Assembly (NCBI RefSeq): GCF_014199265.1
Contig: NZ_JACIJG010000011.1
Coordinates: 62,001 to 126,000, forward strand
Length of the DNA: 64,000 bases
Direction of reading: 5' to 3'
Source: Brucella daejeonensis
GTDB taxonomy: Bacteria > Pseudomonadota > Alphaproteobacteria > Rhizobiales > Rhizobiaceae
Numbering within the stretch: the first letter of the stretch is position 1; every line of letters begins with the position of its first letter. The translations under genes were made by a program, and so were the position numbers. The notes below the pieces were generated by a model that had not been told where the DNA came from, did no database searches, and saw only the letters and a program-made list of their open reading frames with translations. Below are positions 34,924-42,615 of the stretch, in pieces.

Positions 34924-35595
34924 ATGAGCAGTGCATCTCCCTTCGATCTCGTGATCTTCGATTGCGACGGCGTTCTCGTCGATAGCGAGGTTCTGTCGTG
35001 CCAGGCTTTCGAGCAGGTCTATGCCGATCATGGCATGGCGCTGCCTGCGGGCACGGTCGCCGGGGGCATCGGCATGAAGCAGGCCGACATCATGAAGATG
35101 ATCGAGGACATGACCGGCCATCGGCTGCCGGACGAGGCGCTTGCGGCGTTCTGGCCCGCGACCCGCGCGCTTTTCGCCGAGGCGTTGCAGCCGACCGCGG
35201 GCATTGCCGATTTTCTGCGCGATCTGCCGCTGAAGCGTTGCGTGGCCTCGTCCTCGCAGCCGGAGCGCATCGCGTTCAGTCTGGAAAAGACCGGCATCAA
35301 TCATCATTTCGGCGATGCGGTTTATTCATCCAGCATGGTGAAGCGCGGCAAGCCCGCGCCGGATCTGTTCCTGTTTGCTGCGACCAAGATGGGCGTCGAC
35401 CCGGCGCGCTGTGTCGTGATCGAGGACTCGCCTTTCGGGGTGGAAGGCGCGGTTGCGGCGGGCATGACGGCATTCGGCTATGTCGGCGGCGCGCATAGCT
35501 ATGAGGGCCATGCCGACCGGCTGTCTGGAAAAGGGGCGGCCCGAGTCTTCTCGCGCTGGGATGAGATTGCGCGTGAAATACTGGTTGCCGCCTAG
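34924..35595 (+). CDS. HAD-superfamily phosphatase (beta-phosphoglucomutase/GS1-like)
   Basis: A 223-residue HAD subfamily IA enzyme: motif I FDCDGVLVDSE, motif II VASSSQPERI, motif III Lys in VKRGKPAPDLFLFA, and motif IV VIEDSPFGVEGAVAAGM. The helical cap lies between motif I and II. It is likely to dephosphorylate a small sugar phosphate; divergent position to the SAF dehydrogenase suggests a shared pathway, but that is inference. GGAGCC lies just before the ATG at 34924; a further ATG at 34906 is in frame. Confidence 0.86.
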   Translation: MSSASPFDLVIFDCDGVLVDSEVLSCQAFEQVYADHGMALPAGTVAGGIGMKQADIMKMIEDMTGHRLPDEALAAFWPATRALFAEALQPTAGIADFLRDLPLKRCVASSSQPERIAFSLEKTGINHHFGDAVYSSSMVKRGKPAPDLFLFAATKMGVDPARCVVIEDSPFGVEGAVAAGMTAFGYVGGAHSYEGHADRLSGKGAARVFSRWDEIAREILVAA

Positions 35596-35646
35596 CGTTT
35601 ATTCGTTAAACAAAGGGCAACTCACATCAGCAGGAATAGTCAGCGA

Positions 35647-36123
35647 ATGAAAGACGCAATCACGCTCGACCAGTTGCGCGCGGCAATCGGCACCGAAATC
35701 GGATGTTCCGAATGGCGCGAAGTCACGCAGGAAATGATCAATCAGTTCGCCGACGCGACCGATGATCATCAGTTCATCCATGTGGACCCGGAACGCGCCT
35801 CGAAGGAAACGCCTTTCGGCGGCACCATCGCGCACGGCTTCCTGACGCTGTCGCTGCTTTCCACGCTTGCCTTCGAGGCGCTGCCGATGCTGCAAGGCGC
35901 GACGATGGGCATCAATTACGGGTTCGACAAGGTGCGCTTCATGTCGCCGGTCAAGACCGGCGCGCGCGTGCGCGCCCGCTTCAAGCTGGCGGATGCGGAT
36001 ATCCGCCCGTCAGGCCGGGTCGTGAATCACTACGATGTGACGCTGGAAATCGAAAACTCGCTGAAGCCGGCGCTGACCGCAACCTGGCTGACGATTGCAG
36101 TGGTGGAGCCGCCTGAAGATTAA
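35647..36123 (+). CDS. MaoC-family hot-dog dehydratase
   Basis: A 158-residue hot-dog protein with the hydratase 2 motif FADATDDHQFIHVDPERA followed by FGGTIAHGFLTLSLLS, which carries the Asp and His that hydrate enoyl-CoA in (R)-specific hydratases. The substrate is unknown (enoyl-CoA or acyl-ACP). GAATAGTCAGCGA precedes the ATG and the ribosome site is weak. Its TAA stop overlaps the TAA of the convergent alpha/beta hydrolase in a shared TTAA. Confidence 0.88.
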   Translation: MKDAITLDQLRAAIGTEIGCSEWREVTQEMINQFADATDDHQFIHVDPERASKETPFGGTIAHGFLTLSLLSTLAFEALPMLQGATMGINYGFDKVRFMSPVKTGARVRARFKLADADIRPSGRVVNHYDVTLEIENSLKPALTATWLTIAVVEPPED

Positions 36124-37316
36124 GTCGCGTCTCGATATTCGATTGGAAGCCGTCCCTCTTCATCGAGAGGGGCGGCTTTTCCCTTGTAATCCGTCATGAG
36201 GTCGCGGAAGAAAAACGGCCCGTGCAGGAACATGCCGAAGTCGTAGAAATTCTTCTTCTCGGCCCCGCGCATATAAAGAAGGTGCATCAGGAAGAAGTTG
36301 CCCTTCGAGCGCTTGTAGCGGTTGTCGCTGTGCACATGCTTGAAGCGGATGCGGTTGATGAGCGGCGGATTGGCGGTCTCGATCTTCAGCGTTCGGGCCG
36401 GGTTCGAGCCGTAGAAATGGATGATGTCGGTCAGGACCTGAAACTCCGACCACAGGACCGGACTTTCCCCGATCACCACGCGCACATCTTCCCGCAGAGC
36501 TTTCGCCTTGGGATGCAGCGCGATCATCATCAGGCATGAGCCGATGGCGAGCAGCGATACGGGCTGTCTTGCCAGAAGATCGGGACGCTCGCGCTGGAGG
36601 TCGGCAAGGGCCTCGACGGCTGGAACCGTGCCCAGGCTGTGCGCGACGACGATGACTTCATCCGCTCCGCTGGCCTCGATCTTGCGTTTCATGGCCTCAG
36701 CGAAAGCCTCGCGGCGCCGGACGAGCTTATCGTTGCGACCGTGAATGCGGTCATAGGCTGCCGACCAGTCGTCCAGCAGATAGGACATGAAGAATCTGTC
36801 GCCCGGCTTGCGGACGAGAAGCGTGGCGGCAAAGGCTGCAAGCGGGACCGACCAGACCAGATGAAACGGGCTGAAGCCAGCAATGAGCGGCCCCGCCGCT
36901 AAAAGTATGGCGACGGCCAGAATGGCGAGCGAAAGCAGGAACGGCCACAGGAAGAACAGGACGAAGCGCCAGCTCGTCATGAGATAGCGCCAGAGCGTGC
37001 CGGTGAAGAGGATGTTCATGAAGGCATGGAAACCGGTCAGCATTCGCCGGGGCGTGGAGCGCTCCGCATAATCGTCGAAGATGTCGGCGGTGCCGAACTG
37101 GCAGAATTCCGTTTCCGTCCGCCAGCCATTGCCTTCGGTGACGGCGGTCATCGTGCCGCAGTCGTCCGGCTCGTCCCGCATGGGCGGCAGTCTGGTCTTC
37201 GCTTTCCACAGGCGGTCGAAATCCTTCAGCGCCTGGGCGTGGCGCACGCGGACGGCTTTGGGGTGCAGGCCCTCATAGCCTGTGAACTGGATGACGAGTC
37301 GTTTGCGGATGGGCAT
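36120..37316 (-). CDS. Membrane-anchored alpha/beta hydrolase of unknown substrate
   Basis: A 398-residue protein opening MPIRKRLVIQFTGYEG. Two hydrophobic helices lie about residues 113-160 (FVLFFLWPFLLSLAILAVAILLA and FHLVWSVPLAAFAATLLV). The soluble region contains VIVVAHSLGTVPAVEAL with the G/A-H-S-x-G nucleophile elbow of serine hydrolases (about residue 225). I place the start at 37316 instead of the far upstream ATG at 37538, because the region between has no protein-like character. The C-terminal half is probably the hydrolase domain. No closer family recognised. Confidence 0.75.
   Translation of the reverse strand: MPIRKRLVIQFTGYEGLHPKAVRVRHAQALKDFDRLWKAKTRLPPMRDEPDDCGTMTAVTEGNGWRTETEFCQFGTADIFDDYAERSTPRRMLTGFHAFMNILFTGTLWRYLMTSWRFVLFFLWPFLLSLAILAVAILLAAGPLIAGFSPFHLVWSVPLAAFAATLLVRKPGDRFFMSYLLDDWSAAYDRIHGRNDKLVRRREAFAEAMKRKIEASGADEVIVVAHSLGTVPAVEALADLQRERPDLLARQPVSLLAIGSCLMMIALHPKAKALREDVRVVIGESPVLWSEFQVLTDIIHFYGSNPARTLKIETANPPLINRIRFKHVHSDNRYKRSKGNFFLMHLLYMRGAEKKNFYDFGMFLHGPFFFRDLMTDYKGKAAPLDEEGRLPIEYRDAT
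36147..36180 (+). terminator. Terminator hairpin after the MaoC gene, inside the convergent gene
   Basis: Stem AAGCCGTCCCTCT / AGAGGGGCGGCTT followed by TTT, 24 nt beyond the MaoC stop. It lies within the last codons of the reverse-strand hydrolase gene. Confidence 0.65.
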
Positions 37317-37669
37317 CGAAGAATCGGGGGACAGGGGGAAGGGCGGCGTTGCAGTGCCGACAAATGCGAGGGCCGGCTGAAAAAGGCCGGTCATGCGCGA
37401 AACGTTGGCCAAATAGCCTATTTGCGGGGCCGCGACTATAGGAAATCGTGAAGAAGGCGCTATTTCACCGGGAGCGGTGGGCAAAGTTGCATCTTGATGT
37501 GGACAGGCCGGGCTCTTTCTGGTAATAGCCACGACCAATTTGCAGCGTTTGAGTTGCGAAGCTTGGGAGCCTTTGGGCGTTGATCGGCCGGTCAGACCGG
37601 CTGAAATCGTTAAAAGACCCCCGAAAGGCCTCAGGCTTATCCGAAATTCTAACCGATACGGGAATACAC
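37317..37669. other. Intergenic region before rpsU
   Basis: About 350 bases with no supported gene. It includes GGCCGGTCAGACCGGC, a small hairpin some 75 nt upstream of rpsU that would fall in its leader. An in-frame upstream extension of rpsU exists but lacks ribosome-protein similarity. Confidence 0.5.
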
Positions 37670-37894
37670 GTGCAGGTACTCGTCCGCGATAATAATGTTG
37701 ATCAGGCTCTCCGCGCTCTCAAGAAAAAGATGCAGCGCGAAGGTATCTTCCGCGAAATGAAGATGCGCGGCCATTATGAAAAGCCGTCCGAAAAGCGCGC
37801 TCGCGAAAAGGCAGAAGCCGTTCGTCGCGCCCGCAAGCTGGCCCGCAAGCGCGCTCAGCGCGAAGGCCTCATCGGCGGTCGTGGCGCTCGCTGA
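37670..37894 (+). CDS. rpsU: 30S ribosomal protein S21
   Basis: A 74-residue basic small-subunit protein ([20 protein letters not shown], then [19 protein letters not shown]), an S21 sequence of the alphaproteobacterial type. Translation starts at GTG (37670); the frame is open further upstream but similarity begins here. ACGGGAA is the likely ribosome site. A terminator follows at 37908. Confidence 0.93.
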   Translation: MQVLVRDNNVDQALRALKKKMQREGIFREMKMRGHYEKPSEKRAREKAEAVRRARKLARKRAQREGLIGGRGAR

Positions 37895-37907
37895 TCGGCT
37901 TTGATAC

Positions 37908-37933
37908 AGGCGCCGCCCCGGTGGCGCCTTTCT
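37908..37933 (+). terminator. Terminator after rpsU
   Basis: Stem AGGCGCC / GGCGCCT with an 8-nt loop, then TTTCT, 13 nt past the stop codon. Confidence 0.8.
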
Positions 37934-38360
37934 GCTTTCCGGTGCTGGTCAAGGCTTGCGCCGGATTTTGCACGTTTTGATTTCAGAAATTCATGATTGT
38001 CGCCCGGTCTGGACCATCGATTTATCGCGTTCGTACGGGGCTGGCGATTTCCGTGAAGGCACGGGTTTATTTTTCGTTCGAACGGGCCGATTGTCCTTTA
38101 TTGCCTGACGCGAATTCATGCATTTGAATTTTAATATGGCGTTACGAAAAGTTTCTGGACTCATTCGCTGTCATTCTGTGTAAAAATGAACAATCAGGGC
38201 GCCCGGCTTTGGAGTGCATCCGAAAATCGCACTTTTCGGAGAGGACAAGCGCGAAAAACAAAAACCTGAAGCGTGTTGCCTGGAGAGAAGAAACAGAAGG
38301 GCCGCAGGCCCTGTTTGCGAACTGAAAGGAATGCTGCAATTGCCGATGCGCTTAAAGGTG
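37934..38360. other. Intergenic region upstream of the TPR lipoprotein
   Basis: About 425 bases without a supported gene. GAATTTTAATATGG around 38125 is the most AT-rich stretch and a candidate promoter. CCGAAAATCGCACTTTTCGG at 38219 is a short palindrome resembling the core of the RIME-like repeats. Confidence 0.5.
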
Positions 38361-39218
38361 ATGCGATCGTCTGAAATGAATGTTTCGGGAATTGGGGCAT
38401 TGGGCGGAACAGGGCGAAACGGCCTCGTCATGGCCGCCGCGCTTCTGGCCCTGACCGTCGCGGGCTGCCAGAGCACCACCACGGCGTTGAGCACGGTGGA
38501 CAAGGCGCAGGGGTCGAGCGAGAACATCAGTTCCCTGACCAGCGTGATTCAGAGCAATCCGCGTGACCCGGAAGGTTACAATGTGCGCGGCTCCGCCTAT
38601 GGCAAGGCCGGGCGTTACAGGGACGCGCTGCGCGACTTCGATCAGGCGATCGCGCTCAATCCGAGTTTCTATCAGGCCTATTCCAACCGCGCGCTGGTCT
38701 ATCGCTACATGGGCGACACCAACAAGGCCGTGCAGGACTATGGCAAGGCGATCCAGCTCAATCCGCAATATGATGCAGCCTATGTCGGCCGCGGCAATGT
38801 CTATCGTCAGGCCGGTCGTCTCGATCAGGCGCTCAGCGATTTCAATCAGGCCATCGCCCTCCAGACGACGGACGGCCGCGCCTATCACAATCGCGGCCTG
38901 ATCTATCAGGCCAAGGGCCAGCACAAGCAGGCCATCGAGGATTTCTCCAAGGCGGTTTCGCTCAACTCCACGGCGCCCGAACCGTATAACGGTCGCGGCA
39001 TTTCCTACGTGGCGCTCGGCGATTACGACAATGCCTTCGACGATTTCAACACGGCGATCACGCTCGACAAGAATGTCGCGGAAAGCTGGGCCAATCAGGC
39101 GCTGGTCTACGAACACAATGGCGACAAGGCGAAAGCGGCCAATTCCTATGCCCGCGCCGTTCAGCTCGATCCGAAATACCAGCCGGCAAGGGACGGCCTG
39201 GCACGTACGCGCGGATAA
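38361..39218 (+). CDS. TPR-repeat lipoprotein
   Basis: A 285-residue lipoprotein: hydrophobic signal with lipobox LTVAGC (Cys about residue 36) and then at least six tetratricopeptide repeats. Examples are NVRGSAYGKAGRYRDALRDF, NRALVYRYMGDTNKAVQDYG, GRGNVYRQAGRLDQALSDFN, NRGLIYQAKGQHKQAIEDFS and GRGISYVALGDYDNAFDDFN. TPRs act as protein-interaction platforms; NlpI-like envelope roles are possible. I chose the ATG at 38361, with AAAGGTG just upstream, among several in-frame ATGs. A strong terminator follows. Confidence 0.85.
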   Translation: MRSSEMNVSGIGALGGTGRNGLVMAAALLALTVAGCQSTTTALSTVDKAQGSSENISSLTSVIQSNPRDPEGYNVRGSAYGKAGRYRDALRDFDQAIALNPSFYQAYSNRALVYRYMGDTNKAVQDYGKAIQLNPQYDAAYVGRGNVYRQAGRLDQALSDFNQAIALQTTDGRAYHNRGLIYQAKGQHKQAIEDFSKAVSLNSTAPEPYNGRGISYVALGDYDNAFDDFNTAITLDKNVAESWANQALVYEHNGDKAKAANSYARAVQLDPKYQPARDGLARTRG

Positions 39219-39250
39219 GCTGCGATATATCCAAGTATTCAGAAGTGACG

Positions 39251-39285
39251 GCGGCGCTTGCCAAAAATGCAAGCGCCGCTTTTCT
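39251..39285 (+). terminator. Terminator after the TPR lipoprotein
   Basis: Perfect 10-bp stem GCGGCGCTTG / CAAGCGCCGC, followed by TTTTCTTT. Confidence 0.9.
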
Positions 39286-39314
39286 TTATGATGAGCTGGA
39301 ATATATTGGATATC

Positions 39315-39722
39315 ATGTCGCTCTTCGATCACATCGGTTTCAAAGCCCGAAATATCAATCGCAGCCTTTCATTCTATGAAAGCTGTATGCCCGAACTCGG
39401 TCTGGAAGTGATTGCCCGTTCGGGTAGCGGCTTCTTCGTCAGCGGGGGAGAGCGTGCGCCCGTTCCGTTCTTGTGGATACATGGTAGCGACGACGCGGCG
39501 GGCGACGGCGGGGACAGGCCGGGCGACCGGCTACACCTGATGTTTACTGCCGGAAGCCGCGATGCGGTGGAAGCCTTCCACCGCGCGGCCCTGGTGGCCG
39601 GCGGCAGGGATAGCGGCGGTCCCGCCTATCAGGGACCGGAAGAGATGGGCTATTACGCGGCGCTTGTTTTCGATCCCGATGGAAACACGCTGGAAGCGGG
39701 TTTTCGCGAGCGGAAAAGATAA
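39315..39722 (+). CDS. VOC (glyoxalase/bleomycin-resistance fold) protein
   Basis: A 135-residue vicinal oxygen chelate protein: LFDHIGFKARNINRSLSFYESCM at the start (metal His in DHIGF), DRLHLMFTAGS in the middle, and NTLEAGF at the end with the metal Glu. It is a single half-domain pair. The reaction is unknown; most such small VOC proteins act as glyoxalase-like or dioxygenase-like enzymes. The start at 39315 is chosen because similarity begins there. The convergent metI stop lies 5 nt away. Confidence 0.83.
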   Translation: MSLFDHIGFKARNINRSLSFYESCMPELGLEVIARSGSGFFVSGGERAPVPFLWIHGSDDAAGDGGDRPGDRLHLMFTAGSRDAVEAFHRAALVAGGRDSGGPAYQGPEEMGYYAALVFDPDGNTLEAGFRERKR

Positions 39723-39726
39723 GGTT

Positions 39727-40392
39727 TCAAGCCCTCAGATTGCGCTTGTCGAGACGGCTGACCAGCCGGTCGCCAATCCACTGGATGCCGCAGACCATGA
39801 TGATGAGGATGATGACCACCGCGATCATGATCTGTGTTTCGAAGCGCTGGTAGCCATAGCGGATGGCAAGGTCGCCCAGACCGCCTGCGCCGATGGCGCC
39901 AGCCATGGCCGAAGCGCCGATAAGCGTGATGATGGTGACGGTGAAACCGGCAATGATGCCGGGCAGGGCTTCGGGAACCAGCACTTCGCGCACGATGGTC
40001 CAGCGGTTGGCGCCCATGGAGCGGGCGGCTTCGATGAGACCGTGATCGACCTCGCGCAGCGACACTTCCGCGATGCGCGCATAATAGGGAATCGCGGCGA
40101 TCGACAGCGGCACGATGGAAGCCCAGGTGCCGATGGACGTGCCGACGATGAAGCGCGTGACGGGGATCAGCGCAACCAGAAGAATGATGAACGGCACAGA
40201 GCGGAAGCCGTTGATGATGGCGCCGAGAACGGTGTTGATGGCGAGGTTCTGGGCGAGGCCGCCGCGTTCCGTCAGGATCATGACGAGCGCCAGCGGCAGG
40301 CCGACGACGAGCGAGATCAGGCTCGAAAAGCCGGTCATGATGATGGTCTCCCAGAAGGAGCGCCAGAGAAGATCAAGCATTGCCTGAGACAT
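39727..40392 (-). CDS. metI: D-methionine ABC transporter permease
   Basis: A 221-residue MetI permease: about five transmembrane helices and the EAA cytoplasmic loop EAARSMGANRWTIVREVLVPEALPGIIAG. LGAIINGFRSVPFIILLVALIPVTR is the family signature after the first helices. MetI-MetN-MetQ imports D- and L-methionine. The start at 40392 overlaps the metN 3' end by 20 nt, implying translational coupling; an upstream ATG (40449) is inside metN. Confidence 0.94.
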   Translation of the reverse strand: MSQAMLDLLWRSFWETIIMTGFSSLISLVVGLPLALVMILTERGGLAQNLAINTVLGAIINGFRSVPFIILLVALIPVTRFIVGTSIGTWASIVPLSIAAIPYYARIAEVSLREVDHGLIEAARSMGANRWTIVREVLVPEALPGIIAGFTVTIITLIGASAMAGAIGAGGLGDLAIRYGYQRFETQIMIAVVIILIIMVCGIQWIGDRLVSRLDKRNLRA

Positions 40393-41431
40393 AGCCGAGT
40401 ACCTCCGTGGCGTCTGCATGGGTGTTGAGATAGCCGATTGCGGCTTCAAGGCCGTCCCTGTCCTGCGCGGGCAGGCCGATGAAGAGCGTACCGACCGGCT
40501 CGCCCTGGATCGTATCCATGCCGCCGTGGATCAGTTGCGGCGCAATGCCGGTTGCCGTCGCCACATCGTTGAAGAACGCGCCTTTTGCCGCTGCGCCCGA
40601 AAGCTTCACTTTGAGAATCGCCTGATCGCCCGTCTTTTCAAGACGTTCGCGCCAGATGGCGGGGAGTTCCGGCGTCAGCACCTGCAACATGCTCCGGGTG
40701 ACGGGCGATTGCGGGTTGGCGAAGACTTTCCAGACCGGGCCTTCCTCGGCGATTGCACCGCGGTCGAGTACGATGACGCGGTCGGCGATGCGACGGATCA
40801 CTTCCATCTCATGGGTGATGAGCAGGATGGTGAGACCGAGCTTGGTGTTGATGTCCTTCAGGAGCGCCAGAATGGACTGGGTGGTTTCCGGGTCGAGCGC
40901 CGATGTGGCCTCGTCGGACAACAGGACGGCGGGTTCCGCGGCAAGCGCGCGCGCAATGCCGACGCGCTGTTTCTGGCCGCCGGAAAGCTGTGCCGGATAA
41001 TGTCCCGCCTTGTCGGAAAGGCCGACCAGTTCCAGAAGTTCCGCGACGCGCCGGGCGCGTTCGGCCTTCGGCTTGCCAGCGATCTTCAGGGGCAGGACGA
41101 TGTTTTCGGCGACGGTCTTGGCGGAAAGCAGGTTGAAATGCTGGAACACCATGCCGATGCGGCGGCGCACCGGGCGGAGCGCGTCTTCACCAAGGCCGGT
41201 GATTTCATGATCTTCGATGCGGACCGAACCGGAATCGGGCTTTTCAAGGCCGTTGACGCAGCGGATCAGCGTGGATTTTCCCGCGCCGCTGCGGCCGATG
41301 ATGCCGAGGATTTCACCACGCGCAACGGAAAGCGAAACGCCGTTTATGGCCGCCGTGTCGCCGAACATTCGGCGCACGTCTTTCATTTCGACGATGGGCG
41401 CGGATGCGGCGGATGGCGGGTCAATGGTCAC
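40373..41431 (-). CDS. metN: Methionine ABC transporter ATP-binding protein
   Basis: A 352-residue ATPase. Walker A GRSGAGKSTLIR, signature LSGGQKQRVGIARAL, Walker B VLLSDEATSALD, H-loop LLITHEMEV. The C-terminal about 90 residues form the NIL/ACT-like regulatory domain (QAILKVKLSGAAAKGAFFNDVATATGIAP) that binds methionine and inhibits transport. The start is a GTG at 41431; a Met inside (MKDVRRMFG) is possible but would cut family residues. metQ lies upstream and metI overlaps its end. Confidence 0.93.
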   Translation of the reverse strand: MTIDPPSAASAPIVEMKDVRRMFGDTAAINGVSLSVARGEILGIIGRSGAGKSTLIRCVNGLEKPDSGSVRIEDHEITGLGEDALRPVRRRIGMVFQHFNLLSAKTVAENIVLPLKIAGKPKAERARRVAELLELVGLSDKAGHYPAQLSGGQKQRVGIARALAAEPAVLLSDEATSALDPETTQSILALLKDINTKLGLTILLITHEMEVIRRIADRVIVLDRGAIAEEGPVWKVFANPQSPVTRSMLQVLTPELPAIWRERLEKTGDQAILKVKLSGAAAKGAFFNDVATATGIAPQLIHGGMDTIQGEPVGTLFIGLPAQDRDGLEAAIGYLNTHADATEVLGYVSGNA

Positions 41432-41502
41432 GGTCGTTCTTCTATGCCTTGGTGGTGTGCGTTGTGGCGATGCTTTTGGGCAATTTTTTTTGCCACGTCA
41501 AT

Positions 41503-41539
41503 AAAAGCCGCGCCGGAAAGGGGTTCCGGCGCGGCTTTT
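41503..41539 (-). terminator. Perfect hairpin between metQ and metN
   Basis: Arms AAAAGCCGCGCCGGAA and TTCCGGCGCGGCTTTT, 16 bp without mismatch around AGGGGT. It lies 16 nt after the metQ stop on the reverse strand and before metN, and works as a terminator in either direction. Confidence 0.88.
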
Positions 41540-41554
41540 CAGGTGTGAAATATC

Positions 41555-42391
41555 TCAATTCCAGGCCGGAATGGCGGTGCCTTTGTAAGCGGTATCGAGC
41601 GCGGCCTTCACGGCGTCGCTCTGGAACGAGGTGACAAGATCCTTGACCCATTGCTCATTGAGGTCGTCGGTGCGCACCGCAATGAAGTTGTTGTAAGGAT
41701 TGTTTTCCTTCGATTCCCAGGCAATCGCTTCCTCCTTCGTGAGACCGGCCTTGGCGGCCCAGTCATTGTTCACGACGGCGGCGTCGAGATCGTCAATCGA
41801 GCGGCCGACCACACCGGCGTCGAGCTCCTTGATCTCGATTTTCTTCGGATTTTCCGTCACATCGATGGGGGTGGCGAGAATGCCGGCTTCCGGGCGCAGC
41901 TTGATCAGGCCCTTTTCCTCGAGCACCTTGATGGCGCGGCCCTCGTTGGACGGATCGTTCGGCACACCGACGACAGCGCCTTCCTTCAGTTCGTCAAGGC
42001 TCTTGTGTTTGCGCGAATAGATGCCGATGGGCCAGACGGCGGTGTAGCCGGCGACGGAAATCTTGTAGCCGTGCTGCTTGATCTGCTCATCGAGATAGGG
42101 CTTGTGCTGGAAGGCGTTGGCGTCGATTTCCTTGCGGTCCAGAGCCTCGTTCGGCTGGTTGTAGTCGTTGAAGGTGACGAGCTCGATGTTGAGGCCGTGC
42201 TTCTTGCCCTGTTCGGCAACGGCTTTCCAGACGTCTTCGTCTTCGCCGCCCATGATGCCGACCTTGATGGCCTTGTCTTCGGCGTGGCCCGGAGCAGACG
42301 CGAAGCCGACGGTGAGGGCGGCTGCGGTGAAGAGAAGGGCTTTCAGCCCGGCGCGACGGGTGAGCGTATGGCGGGAAAGGACTGACGACAT
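41555..42391 (-). CDS. metQ: Methionine-binding protein of the MetNIQ transporter
   Basis: A 278-residue NlpA/MetQ binding protein: KAIKVGIMGGEDEDVWKAVAE at the start of the mature part, then the conserved FNDYNQPNEALDRKEIDANAFQH, VGVPNDPSNEGRAIKVL and NPYNNFIAVRTDD. The signal peptide (LLFTAAALTVGFASAPGHAED) has no clear lipobox Cys, so it looks like a soluble periplasmic form, unusual for a family often lipid-anchored. The start at 42391 is chosen over the ATG at 42511. First gene of metQ-metN-metI. Confidence 0.93.
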   Translation of the reverse strand: MSSVLSRHTLTRRAGLKALLFTAAALTVGFASAPGHAEDKAIKVGIMGGEDEDVWKAVAEQGKKHGLNIELVTFNDYNQPNEALDRKEIDANAFQHKPYLDEQIKQHGYKISVAGYTAVWPIGIYSRKHKSLDELKEGAVVGVPNDPSNEGRAIKVLEEKGLIKLRPEAGILATPIDVTENPKKIEIKELDAGVVGRSIDDLDAAVVNNDWAAKAGLTKEEAIAWESKENNPYNNFIAVRTDDLNEQWVKDLVTSFQSDAVKAALDTAYKGTAIPAWN

Positions 42392-42568
42392 TTTGTTTTT
42401 CCTTGTCAAAAGATTCTGGAGAGCCGGTCCCGGAAAGCGATCCCTTGAGACGATCTTTCTCCCCCTGCCCACCTTATTGCCGATAATTCCCTTTTGCCGG
42501 GCAATAGACAAGGAAAATTATTTCCGAAAACCCGCATGGCGCAGCACCGAAATTGCGTTCACGGACGA

Positions 42569-42594
42569 GTGAGCGGATTGCCATTTCCGCTCAC
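42569..42594 (-). terminator. Hairpin after the GMC oxidoreductase gene
   Basis: Perfect 9-bp stem GTGAGCGGA / TCCGCTCAC, 22 nt beyond the stop on the reverse strand. No T-run follows, so the terminator role is uncertain. Confidence 0.4.
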
Positions 42595-42615
42595 CCCGTT
42601 CTCGGGAATCTGGTT

